A stretch of 64,000 nucleotides of DNA, taken from contig CALNVZ010003435.1 of NCBI GenBank assembly GCA_940671915.1, positions 15,287,676 to 15,351,675 of the forward strand, given 5' to 3'. Under the pieces are notes generated by a model, which worked only from the letters and a program-made list of their open reading frames with translations, was not told the origin of the DNA and searched no databases. The stretch's first letter is position 1; the number at the start of each line of letters is the position of its first letter. This DNA comes from Paracentrotus lividus (Eukaryota; Echinodermata; Echinoidea; Camarodonta; Echinidae). The translations under genes and the position numbers were made by a program. Shown one piece after another: positions 12,801-25,415 of the stretch.

Positions 12801-13317
12801 TTACACAATGTATAGATATGTATCTTTCTCAGACCAACCTCTAAGTATCATAAACTTTAAATTCATAAACAGCGCTTTGTGTAAATACAAACAATTTCTC
12901 ATTGTTTAGAATATTATAATTACAGAACTTTTCCTCTATATCTATTGACTTATTAATCATTGATGAGAGATAAATTGTGGTTTCAGAAAAACCTTGAAAA
13001 TGTCTAGCTTTTGGGGTAGTCCATATATTAATAACAGTGTATTGATAAGCTGTCTCAGCAAAAGTTGTTTTCAGAATAAGCACAATATACATATTATTCC
13101 CTCTACATAACAATGTTTTAACTTGTAAGATTGTACACCAAACATGGCTGTTAATATAAAGTATAATTGTGTACAAATATATGGGTCACTTAACTTTCAA
13201 AATGTAAATTAGCAAATCCTTTGTGTCAAACACATCAGTTGTACTGTAGTCTGTTATGGGTAGAATTGTCTCAAATTGTATTTTATTACTAGTTTTTACT
13301 ATATTGTGATGTACATG
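9862..13317 (+). other. ABCA 3' UTR and AT-rich intergenic DNA
   Basis: No gene is recognised here. The first few hundred bases should be the 3' UTR of the ABCA gene. Between 10960 and 11420 a diverged phrase, TTTGAGACTGAAYRTTTATAT, occurs three times with variants of TTTATTAGAGGCTT nearby, suggesting an old irregular repeat. Confidence 0.5.
10278..10283 (+). terminator. Candidate polyadenylation signal of the ABCA gene
   Basis: A canonical AATAAA lies about 420 bases after the stop codon and is the first good match downstream of it. No cleavage site is proven. Confidence 0.35.
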
Positions 13318-13319
13318 TA

Positions 13320-14177
13320 GGGGAGACCGGGTATGGAAGTTACACGGGTCAGTTGTTACAGTTCTCAGTGTGCTAAGATGGAACAAGAGAGGATGTGCTA
13401 ACTGGCATCTATATACAGCCTACACATAGCTGTGATGAACTGCCGGTCGTGAGGTTTCTCCGTTGTTTTATTAAAAAGTAAATCAACAAAAACCATTTTT
13501 TACAGTTCAAAGTAAATTTTTGACAAAAATTGAAATTTGTAATAGCTCTTACAACTGAAGGCACATGATGATAGTCTGGTATTGTAAATATAGTACATGT
13601 ATGTCACTAATATACCCCCTAGCCATGCCCTGTAATTCTGCCTAATGACTGTGCTACAGTTGATTTCTGTGTGTAAAATCACCCATGGGGTAGGTTGTTA
13701 CAACAACCTACCCCATGTTGATGTAACAACTTACCCCAATTACATTACATATGTAAAATTCCATTTTGTCTCAATTTTCAGGTGTTAATATTTTTATTTT
13801 ACTATTATTACTTTTGTCTATTCTAGAGCTCTACTTGATCTACTGTTAACGATGTCAAGAAACTGTAAAGTTGAAATTAAAGTATGGTATAAGAGATTTA
13901 CACATTGTCAACTTACCCCGTATGTTTACATATTGTAACAATTGACCCCGTATGGTGTAACAACCTACCCCGTATATGGGGTAGGTTGTTACAAAAAAAT
14001 GTCTTCACTAATTAAGCTGTAGTTAATTCGTGTTTACATGTTTTCAAGTTTTATATGCCTCAGGTTTTAGCCAACATAATAGGCTAACTTCAGACCCAAT
14101 ATGGAGTGCGTGAGTTCTTTCATTAGAATTATCTGGCCCAAAATGTGAATTTTGTAACGTCCATACCCGGTCTCCCC
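13320..14177. mobile_element. GGGGAGACC-ended DNA transposon, copy 1 (TA target)
   Basis: The element begins GGGGAGACCGGGTATGGA, ends with its inverse, and is flanked by TA. Terminal inverted repeats are about 22 bases with one or two mismatches. Inside, the 15-mer GGGGTAGGTTGTTAC and its inverse recur, forming two strong hairpins (about 13690-13717 and 13958-13994). No plausible transposase frame is seen. A nearly identical copy starts at 27149, so the family moved recently. Confidence 0.85.
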
Positions 14178-14179
14178 TA

Positions 14180-15077
14180 GTATAGTCTAATTGTTCTAGA
14201 AGTGCACTTACAAACGTTACACTTAAAAAAAAAGTAGATTACACTAGTATTCTAACTTAGTAAGTTGATAATGCCTTCATGTTTCTAACACCATACCAGC
14301 CAACAAGAATGCACTTATGCCATATCATATTCTCCTCTTTGGCAATAGGTTGTGTAATTTAATAAGCGGATGAACAACTTTGATTAACGTTATCATTTCT
14401 GAACTTTGCAAACACCTTGCAAATTGATGCAATATCACCTCTTATAAAGCAAGAGCATGAAGGGTATTTATGTCATATAATATACAAGTAAATTAATTCA
14501 AAAGTGCCTCTAACACTGATATATTTGGGATAGCACAACCATTATTTAAAAAGGAGGTCTTTTCTTTGTTTTACATTCTGGAAATGTTTTGGGGAAGAAA
14601 TTCTTTGATGAAAATATTTAGTTGAGGTCCTTCTGGCACTCAGCAGTAAGTATCTTATTCACCCACTTGTCTTTCGACTACAAATATTGTATTCAGGAGA
14701 ACGTTAATGCCATTTTGCCTGTAAACTTATACAAAACAAGTTATTTCAATTTACCCTTTGAGGTGCAATATATACCAGTCCTGATTATTACCTTTTATGG
14801 CGATGGTGTTGTTAGAAATACTTTTCTGTTTCTTAACCTCCCATGTATATAAGGTATGGCATACAACATATATTGTGAGGAATTATGACCCGTATCAACC
14901 TATACCAGATTGATATCAACTTGACTTGAGAATGAAATCAATTAAATTGTAATTGACATAGATCAAACTTGAGATTAATATTAACTTGATTTGTGTTAGA
15001 TATCAAGTGTACCTCTGCATATTTGAAAAGGGGGTTAGAGTAGACTTGCAATTTATTATATTAATCCCAAATCAATT

Positions 15078-15112
<35 letters not shown>

Positions 15113-18100
15113 CTAGAACTACACAGTATGTTTGCTTTATGCCTTTAGATGCTAACTGCAACAGGTTTTGTATATTTCATGTGGGGTTATACATGTATGC
15201 CTTCATATACCTAAACACGTTAAACCAGCACATTGTACATGAATATTTAGTATCACATTTTGCACTGTCTTTCAAATGTCTGTTCATATACTTTATCAAC
15301 AGAAATCAAAAGCCGTATTAATGGCCAGTTGGTTTCGGTGGAAGCAGAAATATTAGAGAAATCGGTCGTTGAAAGCTTTATTTTGTCAAAAGTAAAGAAA
15401 CTTGAACTTAAACTTGAACTTTAAAAAAAACAAAAAAAACTCATGCTCTGCATAATGGAAATTGTGAAGTTTTTGATTGAGTAAAAAAAAAAGCCTGATA
15501 GGCCTACCTTTAAAGATTTCTTGATATCAAATTCTGGTTATTTGCTTATAACTTCAATGAATTTAGTTGTCTCAATATTCTAACATAACATGATTGTATG
15601 TGTCTGAACTTATTACACTTTCAATTTCCTCTTATTTCATTGAATATTAACTTATTTCTGTTGGACTACCTTTTCAATGATTATGCAATTCAATTTTCTT
15701 GATATGTTTATACTCAGTGAATGCAATTTGAATGCCTAAAAGGCAGTGTTTTGGTTTAGTTTGCAAGTTATTTGCATATGGATATAGCATTTATTCTTGT
15801 GTAATTTGACAAAGGGTTTGATTTTGATATTTTCTGTGTCTTTCTCACAAAGTATATGTGTCTTAAAAATCAGCTAATAAATATATGTTCATCACAAAAA
15901 ATTTGTTACATGTTTCAGACTATTTTCTTGTTCTTTTATTGAGTGCATATATCTTTTTTTTATTTTTTTATAATTGACAAATTATGGGCTGTATTCCTTT
16001 AAAGAAGTAAAAATAAAATTTAAAAAAATTGGTAGGTTTATAGCTATACGTTCACTTTTTATTTCAAATGAATTCAATACTCATTTATTTTGCTTCCAAG
16101 TGATGAAATTAATTTACAATCACATAAAAAATAACACAAATATATGATAATATATATATTTTTTTTAAATGCATTGGCTAAACTCTACTTAAGCAAGCAC
16201 TTGCTTCATGCAAACGAATCATAGTGAATCATGTTTTTTTTCTCCGTTGGTTCGAAACAAAATGTTCAATTGTTCTCAATTGTTGTACATGTGCATGTGA
16301 TTGGCAGCGATTCGGGGTAGCTCTACCAATACATATCATTAAACCTTGATTGAATGAGATAAGAGAACACCTCACGTTCAAGAATGTAAAAAAATATGGT
16401 ACACTTGACTTTCACTGTTGGAATGGTAAGCTTTTAATAAGAGAGGTTCAACAGCATTTGAATTAAACAAATAATTTGCATTTCCTATTCTATCTTAAAA
16501 CTGGGTACGATAAAATGAACATTACTATATTAAAAGCAAGAAATGACATTGTAAACAATACTATCAATTTCAAATACTATTGTACATGGTTATTGCACGA
16601 TTCATAATAAAACCCTTTTGATAGCACTATGATGACAAAAATGAATATTCCACAACAAAATGTTGGAGGTATATATCCATAAATAAATAAATATATGCGG
16701 AGAGGAGGAGACCATGAGTCACCTCCTAAATGCCCTCTTCTGCCTTCCCCCTGTTCCCCAAGCTAATCTTACTACTCTTTCGCCTAATGGGATCGCCTGC
16801 GTTCAGTATCTAATGGGCAGAGTCTGAATCAAATTCTAATTCACAAATAAACAAAATTTGAGAGAAAGGACTGGAGAGGAAGAAGAATAAATATATAAAA
16901 TAATGTGTCATTGTACGACAGATAAATGACAGCACGTGCGTTGTAAGCATAAAGAAAGTATATATTCCTATTAATGATGTTTTATATAAATACATCATAT
17001 CATGCAACCCCCAATAAATAATAAACAAATTATTTTAAAAATTCTTCGAATGACGGATCGGAACGTAAATACTATTTTGTAGGCCTACTAACTTAAGTCA
17101 CTTTTTGAGAATACCGGCCAATATCTTCCAGTTTTGGCGCTCATACACTTGCAAAATATTTCTGTTACAGAGTTTTATTTAAAAACCTAACAATTCTTCA
17201 TTCTCTCACATTTTATACATTCATCGTTAACGATGTTCTTTTAAAGTTTTTTTTAAAGATACGATATCATGGGAAGTTTAAGGAGGTTTAATGTTTATAT
17301 CAATGGCCAGTATTTAAGAGTCGGCAGTATAAGCCAACTAGTCGAGACTATTGGTTCCATCCCCCGCTGATGTAACTACCTGCATGTATTAAGGCTGAGT
17401 CCAAAAGAGACATCTAAGTTGTGCAGCCCGTCTTTTATTCTGTTTTCATGAAAAAAGACATTCATCATAATTATATGAATATTCATGAAATACAAAATAG
17501 TACACAAATAAGCATCAAAGAAAGAAATTCACCGACCTAATACCATGATGACTCTAGTAGTATAACGAATCAGGAGGATTAATTTTAACAGTAAAGATAG
17601 TGTAAACAAACAATATGTTAAAATTGAATTATATCAGGCTAGTCATCAGAATACTAGATTGTGAAAGGGTTCATCATAATGATGCCGAATTTGCAAATAT
17701 ATATATGTACACAAAGCACCCTATCCAACCCCATATATCCCAGCACCTATATGCTACATCTTATAAAATATATAGACAGAAAGTTTAGGCATATGTTGAA
17801 TACCCAAGACATTTATCGGTCTTTGAATGTTTGTCCTTGGCTTTTTATATGTGATCAATAAACTCCTACTATATTTACTGCTCTTGTGGTCGTTCAAACA
17901 AGGTCTCGTAATATGACGTGACGTAAAAGTACTATAATTGGATTGCTAATTTTATATCAATATAATTACATATATTTCTGACTATATATAATAGGATTGG
18001 GACAATCTGCACCCCACGAAAATCGCTTACCGTATATCTTAAAAAGTATTGACATCAATGTTGATAGCCTATTACTCAGTCTCTTGAAAAGGATCTGTCA

Positions 18101-18600
18101 TCACATAACCATCTGCAATCTTTTGTTTCATTATCGATGATAATTATTCTATCTACGAACTTTCCAGTTGAATATTGAATCATCCGGCTGTAAAATATAA
18201 AATATGAGACTGGAAAATTCATTGATATAACAAGGAAGTAAAAATCTGTCTTAAAATTATGTGATAATGAAGATGATATTCTTTGAGTTTGCTATTATAA
18301 ATACAGTTGCTCATCATGTAATCTTCAACAAATCAGGTATTCACAAATCTCGAATCACATAAAGCCAATGTCGATCAAAACACAGAGTCGATATAACTAC
18401 CCAGACATACAGACATATATTTAATTTTTTATGTATTATTTTACAGCAATAATTCTAGTGAAAATCATGCACTTCCGAAAAATGCCGCAACTATTTATTT
18501 GTAAATGAATATTTTGTATTAAGAATCTTCAACCATGTACGGCTTTATCATAATAGCGACAGCCCTTCAAAGAGACTCCTGATAAATCGAATATTTACTT
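14180..18600. other. Intergenic AT-rich DNA
   Basis: No gene is supported. It contains a GA microsatellite at 15079-15112 and a retroelement-like tail (CTTGAACTTAAACTTGAAC) near 15398-15420. A small GC-richer island at 16690-16830 contains a 37-codon open stretch of unknown meaning. The rest is AT-rich and unremarkable. Confidence 0.5.
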
Positions 18601-18609
18601 TTCAAGACT

Positions 18610-18690
18610 GTATTCCATTTTGCTAACCATAGTTAAACCATGGATTAAAGTTAGGCTTAACTTTAGGACACCTTTGTAAATACGGGCCTA
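18610..18690. mobile_element. Half of a GGGCC-ended palindromic MITE
   Basis: TTAAACCATGGATTAAAGTTAGGCTTAAC followed by ATACGGGCC is the diverged equivalent of the right arm of the complete element at 36399-36704. The left arm is not evident. Confidence 0.5.
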
Positions 18691-18719
18691 AATCTATAGA
18701 TCGTTTCTGCAACACTTAC

Positions 18720-18849
18720 GTGGTCGACAATAACCCTCATACAGTTGCATCTCTTGTTTCGAAATCCGTCAAAAGATTCCACTCTGGTACAGATGTCATC
18801 CAGAATTGGGAGAAGGGTTTCTGTCTTGAGGCCCTTGTCACACTTGAAT
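18720..18849 (-). CDS. Isolated candidate exon, protein unrecognised
   Basis: On the minus strand a 130-base open segment is bounded by a good acceptor (TTCTTGTATACTAG) and a consensus donor (CAC|GTAAGTG). It encodes 43 residues starting FKCDKGLKTETLLPILDD and containing CTRVESFDGF and RCNCMRV. Codon choice looks like that of real exons, and the other frames have stops. It enters in phase 2 and leaves in phase 0. The NLR exon upstream on this strand leaves in phase 0, so direct joining would not fit; an intervening exon would be required, perhaps in the gap region. I do not recognise the family. Confidence 0.4.
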
Positions 18850-19329
18850 CTAGTATACAAGAAATTAAGAATATCATATGACAGGTGCATACATCACACC
18901 AAGTTCAATGTAAGGTGGATATTTTTACAATGATAAGCATTCTGTGGAATACAAAAAGTTATCTCAATAATTTATGATAACATAAACTTTGTTCTTAATT
19001 GGTCAGTTCACTTGGTATTGAAATAGGTCCTACACTGTAAAAAATATTTGTATTTTTACCAGCAAAAATCTACTCGTTGTCAGCAACGCGAGTCAGCCAT
19101 AACAACAAAAAAAACACACTATATATATAATGTATACAAACATGTTACTCGACATCATACATGTTATTGAGATCCCAGCAAACTCAGTTCACACTATAAT
19201 TATCTGGATATTGATAAAATTGTAACAGTCCTATTTCTGATTTCTTTCTCTCACCTATATCCAATTTTTCTCGTTTTGTATTCTCCTTTTTAACACTCTT
19301 TTAATTGTTGTTTTATTCTCTCAATTTCA

Positions 19330-19590
19330 CATTTTTAAGTGTTGGGGCACTTTACGCATTCGATGAGGTATGGAAGGAAAGAGCTGTGGGCCATGGAAAT
19401 TCAGTTATCTATTCCTTTCCAAGGGGCAGCTTATCGGGTGCATAAGTGCCTACAGAACTAAATGTGTCAATTCCTTTCCAAATTGTAATGTATATCAATT
19501 ATATTTCATTGCCATTATATTGTATCATGATATTTCATGTATGAAAGTGCCCGAATAAAAATAATAATAATATAATAATGTAATTTAAAA
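19330..19590 (+). repeat. Retroelement-like 3' end with AT-rich tail
   Basis: An A-rich segment ends in CCCGAATAAAAATAATAATAATATAATAATG, the form of a LINE or SINE 3' tail. No coding remnant is visible, and the start is approximate. Confidence 0.3.
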
Positions 19591-19855
19591 AACAGTTTTG
19601 TTGTAAATTTCTACTGCAAATAATTACGTGAGAATACAAAATATACCTCAGGAGTAACACGTTTGTTTCGTTTTACCAAACATGTCAGCTATAAACGTCT
19701 AATGATTTCTTTTCTTCCTTTCATAATTATTAGAGGAGAAATTTACAGCAAACTGTTATATTCAAATTACATTTTTGTATGGCGACTCTGCTGACACCAC
19801 TTTGCTGTATTATTTTTTTTACAGTGTACGACAAAATATCAAATTTATTATGCAG

Positions 19856-20045
19856 GCCCGTAACTAGGGGGGGGGAGGTTCGGGGTTCGAACGAACCTCC
19901 CCCCCCCCCCCGCTGGCGAGCAGGGGTTCCGCTTGCCCCCCCCCCCCAAAAAAAAAAAAAAAAATAAAATTAAATAAATACAAAAAATAATAATTAAATC
20001 TACAAATAAATAAATAAATAAATAAAAAAATAAAAAATAAAAAAA

Positions 20046-20086
<41 letters not shown>

Positions 20087-20145
20087 AAATAAAAATAAAA
20101 AATAAATAAATAAATAAATAAAAAATAAATAAATAAATTGCTTAT
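19856..20145. repeat. C/G homopolymer MITE end plus (AAAT)n tract
   Basis: CCCGTAACTAGGGGGG and a short palindrome around GGTTCGAACGAACC are followed by poly-C, poly-A and about 180 bases of (TAAA)n. It is low-complexity and probably error-prone in assembly. Confidence 0.7.
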
Positions 20146-20364
20146 CAATTTCTTTGGGGCCGATCGAACGACCTCAGCCTACCCCTATAGCTAATAAATA
20201 TAAATTTATATATAAATACTCTTCTTGAGAGCCGAAGACCGAACATTTTTGAACACCTACCCCCCCCTAATAATCTTGAAAAACAAAATGTTTCAACCTC
20301 AATTCTCTCATCGTTCCAACTGTTTTGCATGATCTCACAATCTTCGCCACACCCTCTTCATTCG

Positions 20365-20562
20365 NNNNNNNNNNNNNNNNNNNNNNNNNNNNNNNNNNNN
20401 NNNNNNNNNNNNNNNNNNNNNNNNNNNNNNNNNNNNNNNNNNNNNNNNNNNNNNNNNNNNNNNNNNNNNNNNNNNNNNNNNNNNNNNNNNNNNNNNNNNN
20501 NNNNNNNNNNNNNNNNNNNNNNNNNNNNNNNNNNNNNNNNNNNNNNNNNNNNNNNNNNNNNN
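20365..20562. other. Assembly gap
   Basis: 198 N. Any 3' LRR exons of the NLR gene could be missing from here. Confidence 0.99.
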
Positions 20563-21460
20563 AAGACTAACATTCACTATACACACACAAACACACAAAC
20601 AGAGACAACCACAAGTCCTTCTAATACCTTCTCAAATGATTCATTTACTGGGTCCATATTAATGCTGATAGCCGAATTTACATTTGTTATTCCTCGCTTT
20701 CAAACTGCTAATCTACAATTGACCTAGCATATCTAGCATCCAGATTTAGAAGAAGTGCTCATGCATTTCATAAACTCTTTCCTACCTTTACCACATGACC
20801 TCAACCGGACGTGTCGAGATGTGGTTAATGTAGTATTAACTGTCTTGCCAAAGACTTATATTATTGAACCATATACTGTTTAAGATTGGATATTCTTCGC
20901 CTGCAGACTCACAGTGACTTATTTCGCGAATTCGCGAGGCGGTCATCTCCGCGAAAATTTCCACTCAAGGACAGTATATTCTATCTGGGTACATGAGACA
21001 AGTCATCACCAAAACCTGGCGAAATTTGGCTCTCGCGAATTTCCCAACTGTCCAACAATCGCGGAAAAAATCTGTATGCCCGAAAATATTCGACTTAACA
21101 AGTACTAGTCGTACAAGACCGACTTCCTCCTACAAGAGGTAGATGAAGGTGATATCTCGAGGTAGAAACAACGACCAAAAATACTTAAATGGGAGATTAA
21201 ATTAAAGCTCAAAACGCTGAGACGTTATTTCCGTTTTATCGGTAATTTTTTTCTATTTTTTATTCGTTATTTTTTTTGTGTTTTTTTTATAGGCGGCTAA
21301 AAAATATTCTTCCAAGGTTTTATCTTGTTTTATATACATTAAACCCTCATAAACCTGTGTACTAAGTAAATGATCTTCTCGATTTTTTTTATTCCAGTAT
21401 ATTCAACAAAAAACTCCCGTTTTTCGGGCATTCCTTCCATTGACAAATCGGTGCGTGGAA
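20563..21460. other. Non-coding flank with a CGCGAA-rich repeat
   Basis: No gene is supported. At 20918-21090 the words TTCGCGAATTCGCGA, CCGCGAAAATTTCC and CTCGCGAATTTCCCAA form a MITE-like unit, related in style to the decayed one at 50965-51115. Poly-T tracts follow at 21245-21290. Confidence 0.4.
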
Positions 21461-21524
21461 AATGGTTTTCCTAGAAAAGAAGCCCAACGTTTCATATGAT
21501 GTTTCAAGGAACATAATTCCATAC

Positions 21525-24500
21525 CCGTGTAAGCTTGATGAACGTCTCCTCCTGCAGGGACCATGCCTCCAATCTACGAACAGATGGAAGACTTCGAAGA
21601 GGTTGGTCAGTAGGTGTGTCCAGGGATGCAGCGTTGACGTACAGGTTGTGGAGATTGTCAAAAGATGCCAAAGATGACCAAAGCCTGGTTGTCATTGCTA
21701 CTGAAAGATCCGTGCTGAACAAGGCAACGGTTGTAATCTTTAAAAAATTGGAAGGTTACAACGTGTTAATTGCTGCAACTTGATAGTACTCTAAGCGATC
21801 ACTGAAACACATCATGGACCAAGTATTATATCTACTGGTATCATTATACGTTTTTAATTGTGGAAGGGGCTGATAATTTCAATTCGCCAAACTTAGATAA
21901 CGACATAATCTAAATTATTTGATTATGGATATTACGGAATGCTATGGAAATATAAATATTATATAGTGTATTTCAGGAACTGTGTTTTTTGCTAACATAA
22001 TATTAATATTGATGCATTGGGACATTGCTGGATTGGATGAACTTATCCCTCTCAATTAAGAAAATAAATACATCGGAACAGACATGGTACGAGTCCAAAT
22101 CCTACCACATTTAGTTCAGCAATTACATAGACACGTAATATTGTAACATAAGAAGGCATATACCTTATTCTTGGCAGCCTGTGGCAGCTTTTCCATACCC
22201 ATCATGAACATATCAGTAAGAGGGTAGAGGTCCAGCTTGCCATCCCAGAAGCATCTCCCCAAAGCATTGATCACCCGATCATCAAGGTAGCTCACATCTG
22301 CTTCTAGGAGACAGCGCATCACCAATCGACATTTGTAGTACAGGACAAAGTCCTTCGCCTGGTTGGCAATGTGCCTGAACACGGCTAGGCAAGCAGGTCC
22401 ACTTGCACCCGCAATGAAGCAAAGGACATTCTCGAATTCCAGTGTTTTGCCGACCGCGTTCATATCTCTGGCAAACAAAGAGTCTAGTTTTGATGATCTC
22501 CTGGATGACAGGAAAGGGTTGTCTCGTTGGATGAGAGCTAGTCGTCGCATGTAGACACTCGCGCAGTATTCCTGCTCTAGTTTGTGGAAGAACTCGACGG
22601 TCATCTTAGACGTTTGATTGCTGACAAGATGCTTGATAGGGATCCGAGAAGCAGAAAGGATTCCAAGTTTGATACCGATTGAGTAAGCACCAGGGTAAGC
22701 TTCAAAATCTTCTCTGCAAAACACGAGCTTTCTGCAATCACTTTGAAGCCCGTCATAAGCAAATTTCCCAAGATCTTGAAGAACATCTTCAAGTGTGACT
22801 TGGTTGGATAGCAGCGGAGGAGCCTCTTTTGCTAATGCGTGTTGGAGCAAGAATTGATTTATATTGTCAAAGAGACTCGTTAATGAGTAGGCGTTAGATA
22901 GAGCTTCCACTTCATGGAGATGACATACCATGGTACAGAAGAGTGGTACCTGAATCAAGGTTTCCAGAAAAGGGTTCTGTCTAAGATAGCTAATGAGTTC
23001 GTCGCCGCGACTACAACTGGACCTCGCTTTAAAATAGCGTTTGATAAATTGGACAGCTGAATCTGAAGTAAACCCTTCAATGATCATCTTGGTGTATGTT
23101 CTCGACAGCTCTCCTTGCAAGAAATCCCCCTCCAGAAACGGGCGAGTCGTAACGAGAACTCTACAGTTCTTGAACTTCTTGTTCCGTAGTACCTTAGTCA
23201 GGCTATTGATGATCTCCGTCGACTTGATGCTTCCTTTGTACTCATCGTACCCATCGAATACCAGAGCGCAAGATTCTTGGTGGGTCTCAATAAAGTTCTC
23301 TACCGACTCCGGTGTCACCCCAGGAACGTCACCCAAGAGTTGTGAAATAATCGCCTCACCTAGATTCATTCCTTTCTCAACTTCTCTCAATTTTAATACG
23401 AAGAGGGCCTTCATACCCTTCATAGGTGATCCATCAGTTTGATGCACCCAGTCGTAGGCCAATTTGGCAACCGTGCAGGTTTTTCCATGACCGCCAGGTG
23501 CCGTGAGCAACATTCGCTTTGGGAAATTACCGTCTATCTTCGTCCCAAATATTCCGTTTACAGAGCCTTCGAGAGGAGTCTTCTGAATCTGTCCCGTACT
23601 TCTATCAAATTTAAATAAACTAATGTCGGTGAATAAGTGCTTAAGATCTGCAAAGTCGTTCGGGTCCCATGGTCTTCGTTGTATCTGGCACAGAACAGTC
23701 TTGTAATGATCTTTCAGGGTTTGCAGGTAGTATTCGAAGGAAAAGATTGGTAGACTATGGGTGTTCACATCTAATGAAGAAAGCAAAATAAAGATAAATA
23801 TATTATTCCTTATTGCAGATATGGAGAAATACCGTATCAGGACAACTTCCTCCGGACAATTACCCCCAGAAATATCGTTAGGGTTATAGGTAGGGTTAGG
23901 TTGGATAATTGTCTAGGGGTAGTTGTTCATTTATTTAATTTATTAATTAATTGGTAGGACGAGGCTATACAATAACTTCGAATGAATAATGATGTGTGAT
24001 AAATATCCTTGGCGCTAACAGTAATACCGTTGGTTCAGAAAGAGAAGGTCGTTAACATAATTTTTTACCATTTTTATTTCCTCAGAGTGAGAAGGGCGTT
24101 AAGTAATTTTCTCGTTCTAAAAATTGGAATTGGTCATTATTTCTAATTTTTGTTTAGATATGTTGTAAAAGATGTATTATTCACTCCTCAACCAAAATTT
24201 GACTTCTTGTGAGCTCCCAAAAAGGTACTAAAAACGTGTTTCAAACCCCCCTCAAAAAATTTAAACGCGATTATCTCACAAACGCAAAAACGGGTTAACG
24301 TCCTTCTCATCCTGCTTACGAGCAAAATTAAACATATTGATTGCAGCATAGCAGGCATCGGTTTCCCTCGAGGAGGAGTTAGTTCGGGTTTTGGGTCTGG
24401 TGCCCATTGGTCTCAGTTGTTGGGGGTTGTATACGCAAACCAACGAAGTGCGACTGGCAGAATGAATTTCTTTTTAGAATTGAGAGGGTTAGCAATAACT

Positions 24501-25415
24501 CTTAAACATAAAAAAAAAAAAACTCTTAAACCCTTCTGTCATCAACAGGGACTAGGCACTATTAAGGTTTGAACCGAGCAGTCAGAATTATCAATTATTT
24601 TGAATTACTATTTTGCATACTCGATGGAGACCTAACCTGGTGTGTGTCTAGTTCTCTTCCCAAGATACGATTCAGCCAAGGAAACAAGTTCGGCTTTGTG
24701 CAGTGCCTTCCTCAGCACTTCGGGTTGGTCTGAAGGAGACACTTTCTGGCGCCAATTGAACAGCATCTTCTGCGTTCCTGCACAAGTTACTTGATTTGTC
24801 ATGCGGTTTGTGGCCATGTAACGATTGATGTCGGCTTGTTTGAAGCCAAGTGCACGCCCAAGCGTCTCTGCCTGTTGTTCGGTCTCGATATCGGACGCAA
24901 GTTCGGCAAGGAAATCATCACCGAGTGGAAGAGAAGGTCTCGTCATATCTGAGGCTGAGAGTAGAAAAATATGAAAACTCATCTGTACCGATTTCTCTTT
25001 TTTTTTTATAGCTTATCTGTAAAAGAAAAAATGATAATAAATAATTAAATAAATGAATAAAGGAATATTAATAATACTATTACTAAATATTATTTTTGAC
25101 AAATATAAGTGAGATGGAAGAGAGAGATAAATTAAAGAGAGACAGATATAATACGAAGGATCAAAAAGACCAAATTCTGGGTCCATTGGGGCCATACCCG
25201 ATTCCTGGACAATAAATCACCATAGGCCTCGTTTGATATGCCCACAATAATCGAATCAGAATAAGATAATTTTGACCGTTAGCGTACAGAGATTGTATAG
25301 ATAGAGAGCGATCAAGATATAGAAATAATGATAATTTACCCATTCCTGCTTCTTGATTGCTTCTTGCAGCTAGTCTACTGATGATGTCTTCATTAGCTGA
25401 TGATATTGATGCCAT
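21525..25415 (-). CDS. NLR-type receptor (DEATH-NACHT-LRR), 3' end open
   Basis: Coding exons are 25415-25340 (ATG), 24948-24637, 23770-22164 and 21737-21525; all junctions have GT/AG and match in phase, giving 736 residues. Residues about 27-125 form a DEATH fold (FLAELASDIE, LGRALGF, MLFNWRQ, LRKALHKAELVSLAESYLG). The third exon holds NACHT: Walker A APGGHGKT at 220-227, Walker B ALVFDGYDE at 298-306, sensor VLVTTRPF. The fourth gives LRR-like SLASFDNLHNLYV and LRSLPSVRRLEAW. DEATH-NACHT-LRR is the main echinoid NLR class, thought to be cytosolic sensors; ligand and partner are unknown. After 21525 the frame meets a stop. A second acceptor at 21471 would keep 39 more open codons, but the intron would be only 54 bases, so truncation, a missing exon or decay cannot be told apart. 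Confidence 0.85.
23838..23925. repeat. Small foldback with GGACAATTACCCC words
   Basis: GGACAACTTCCTCCGGACAATTACCCCC and an inverted GGATAATTGTCTAGGGGTAGTTGTTC flank a GGGTTAGG-type spacer. It carries the same word as the large array at 28702-29953. It lies in the NLR intron between DEATH and NACHT exons. Confidence 0.55.

Noticed and set aside
16690-16830. GC-richer island with a short open frame HLLNALFCLPPVPQ
   Set aside because: Too short, with no splice context; also contains a GGAGGTGACTCATGGTCTCCTCC foldback, so it may be a repeat end.
19870-19910. GGTTCGAAC word suggesting a tRNA B box
   Set aside because: It is the centre of a short palindrome between poly-G and poly-C; no A box and no cloverleaf.
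23878-23912. TTAGGG-like words resembling telomere repeat
   Set aside because: Only two or three imperfect units inside a small foldback; not a telomere.
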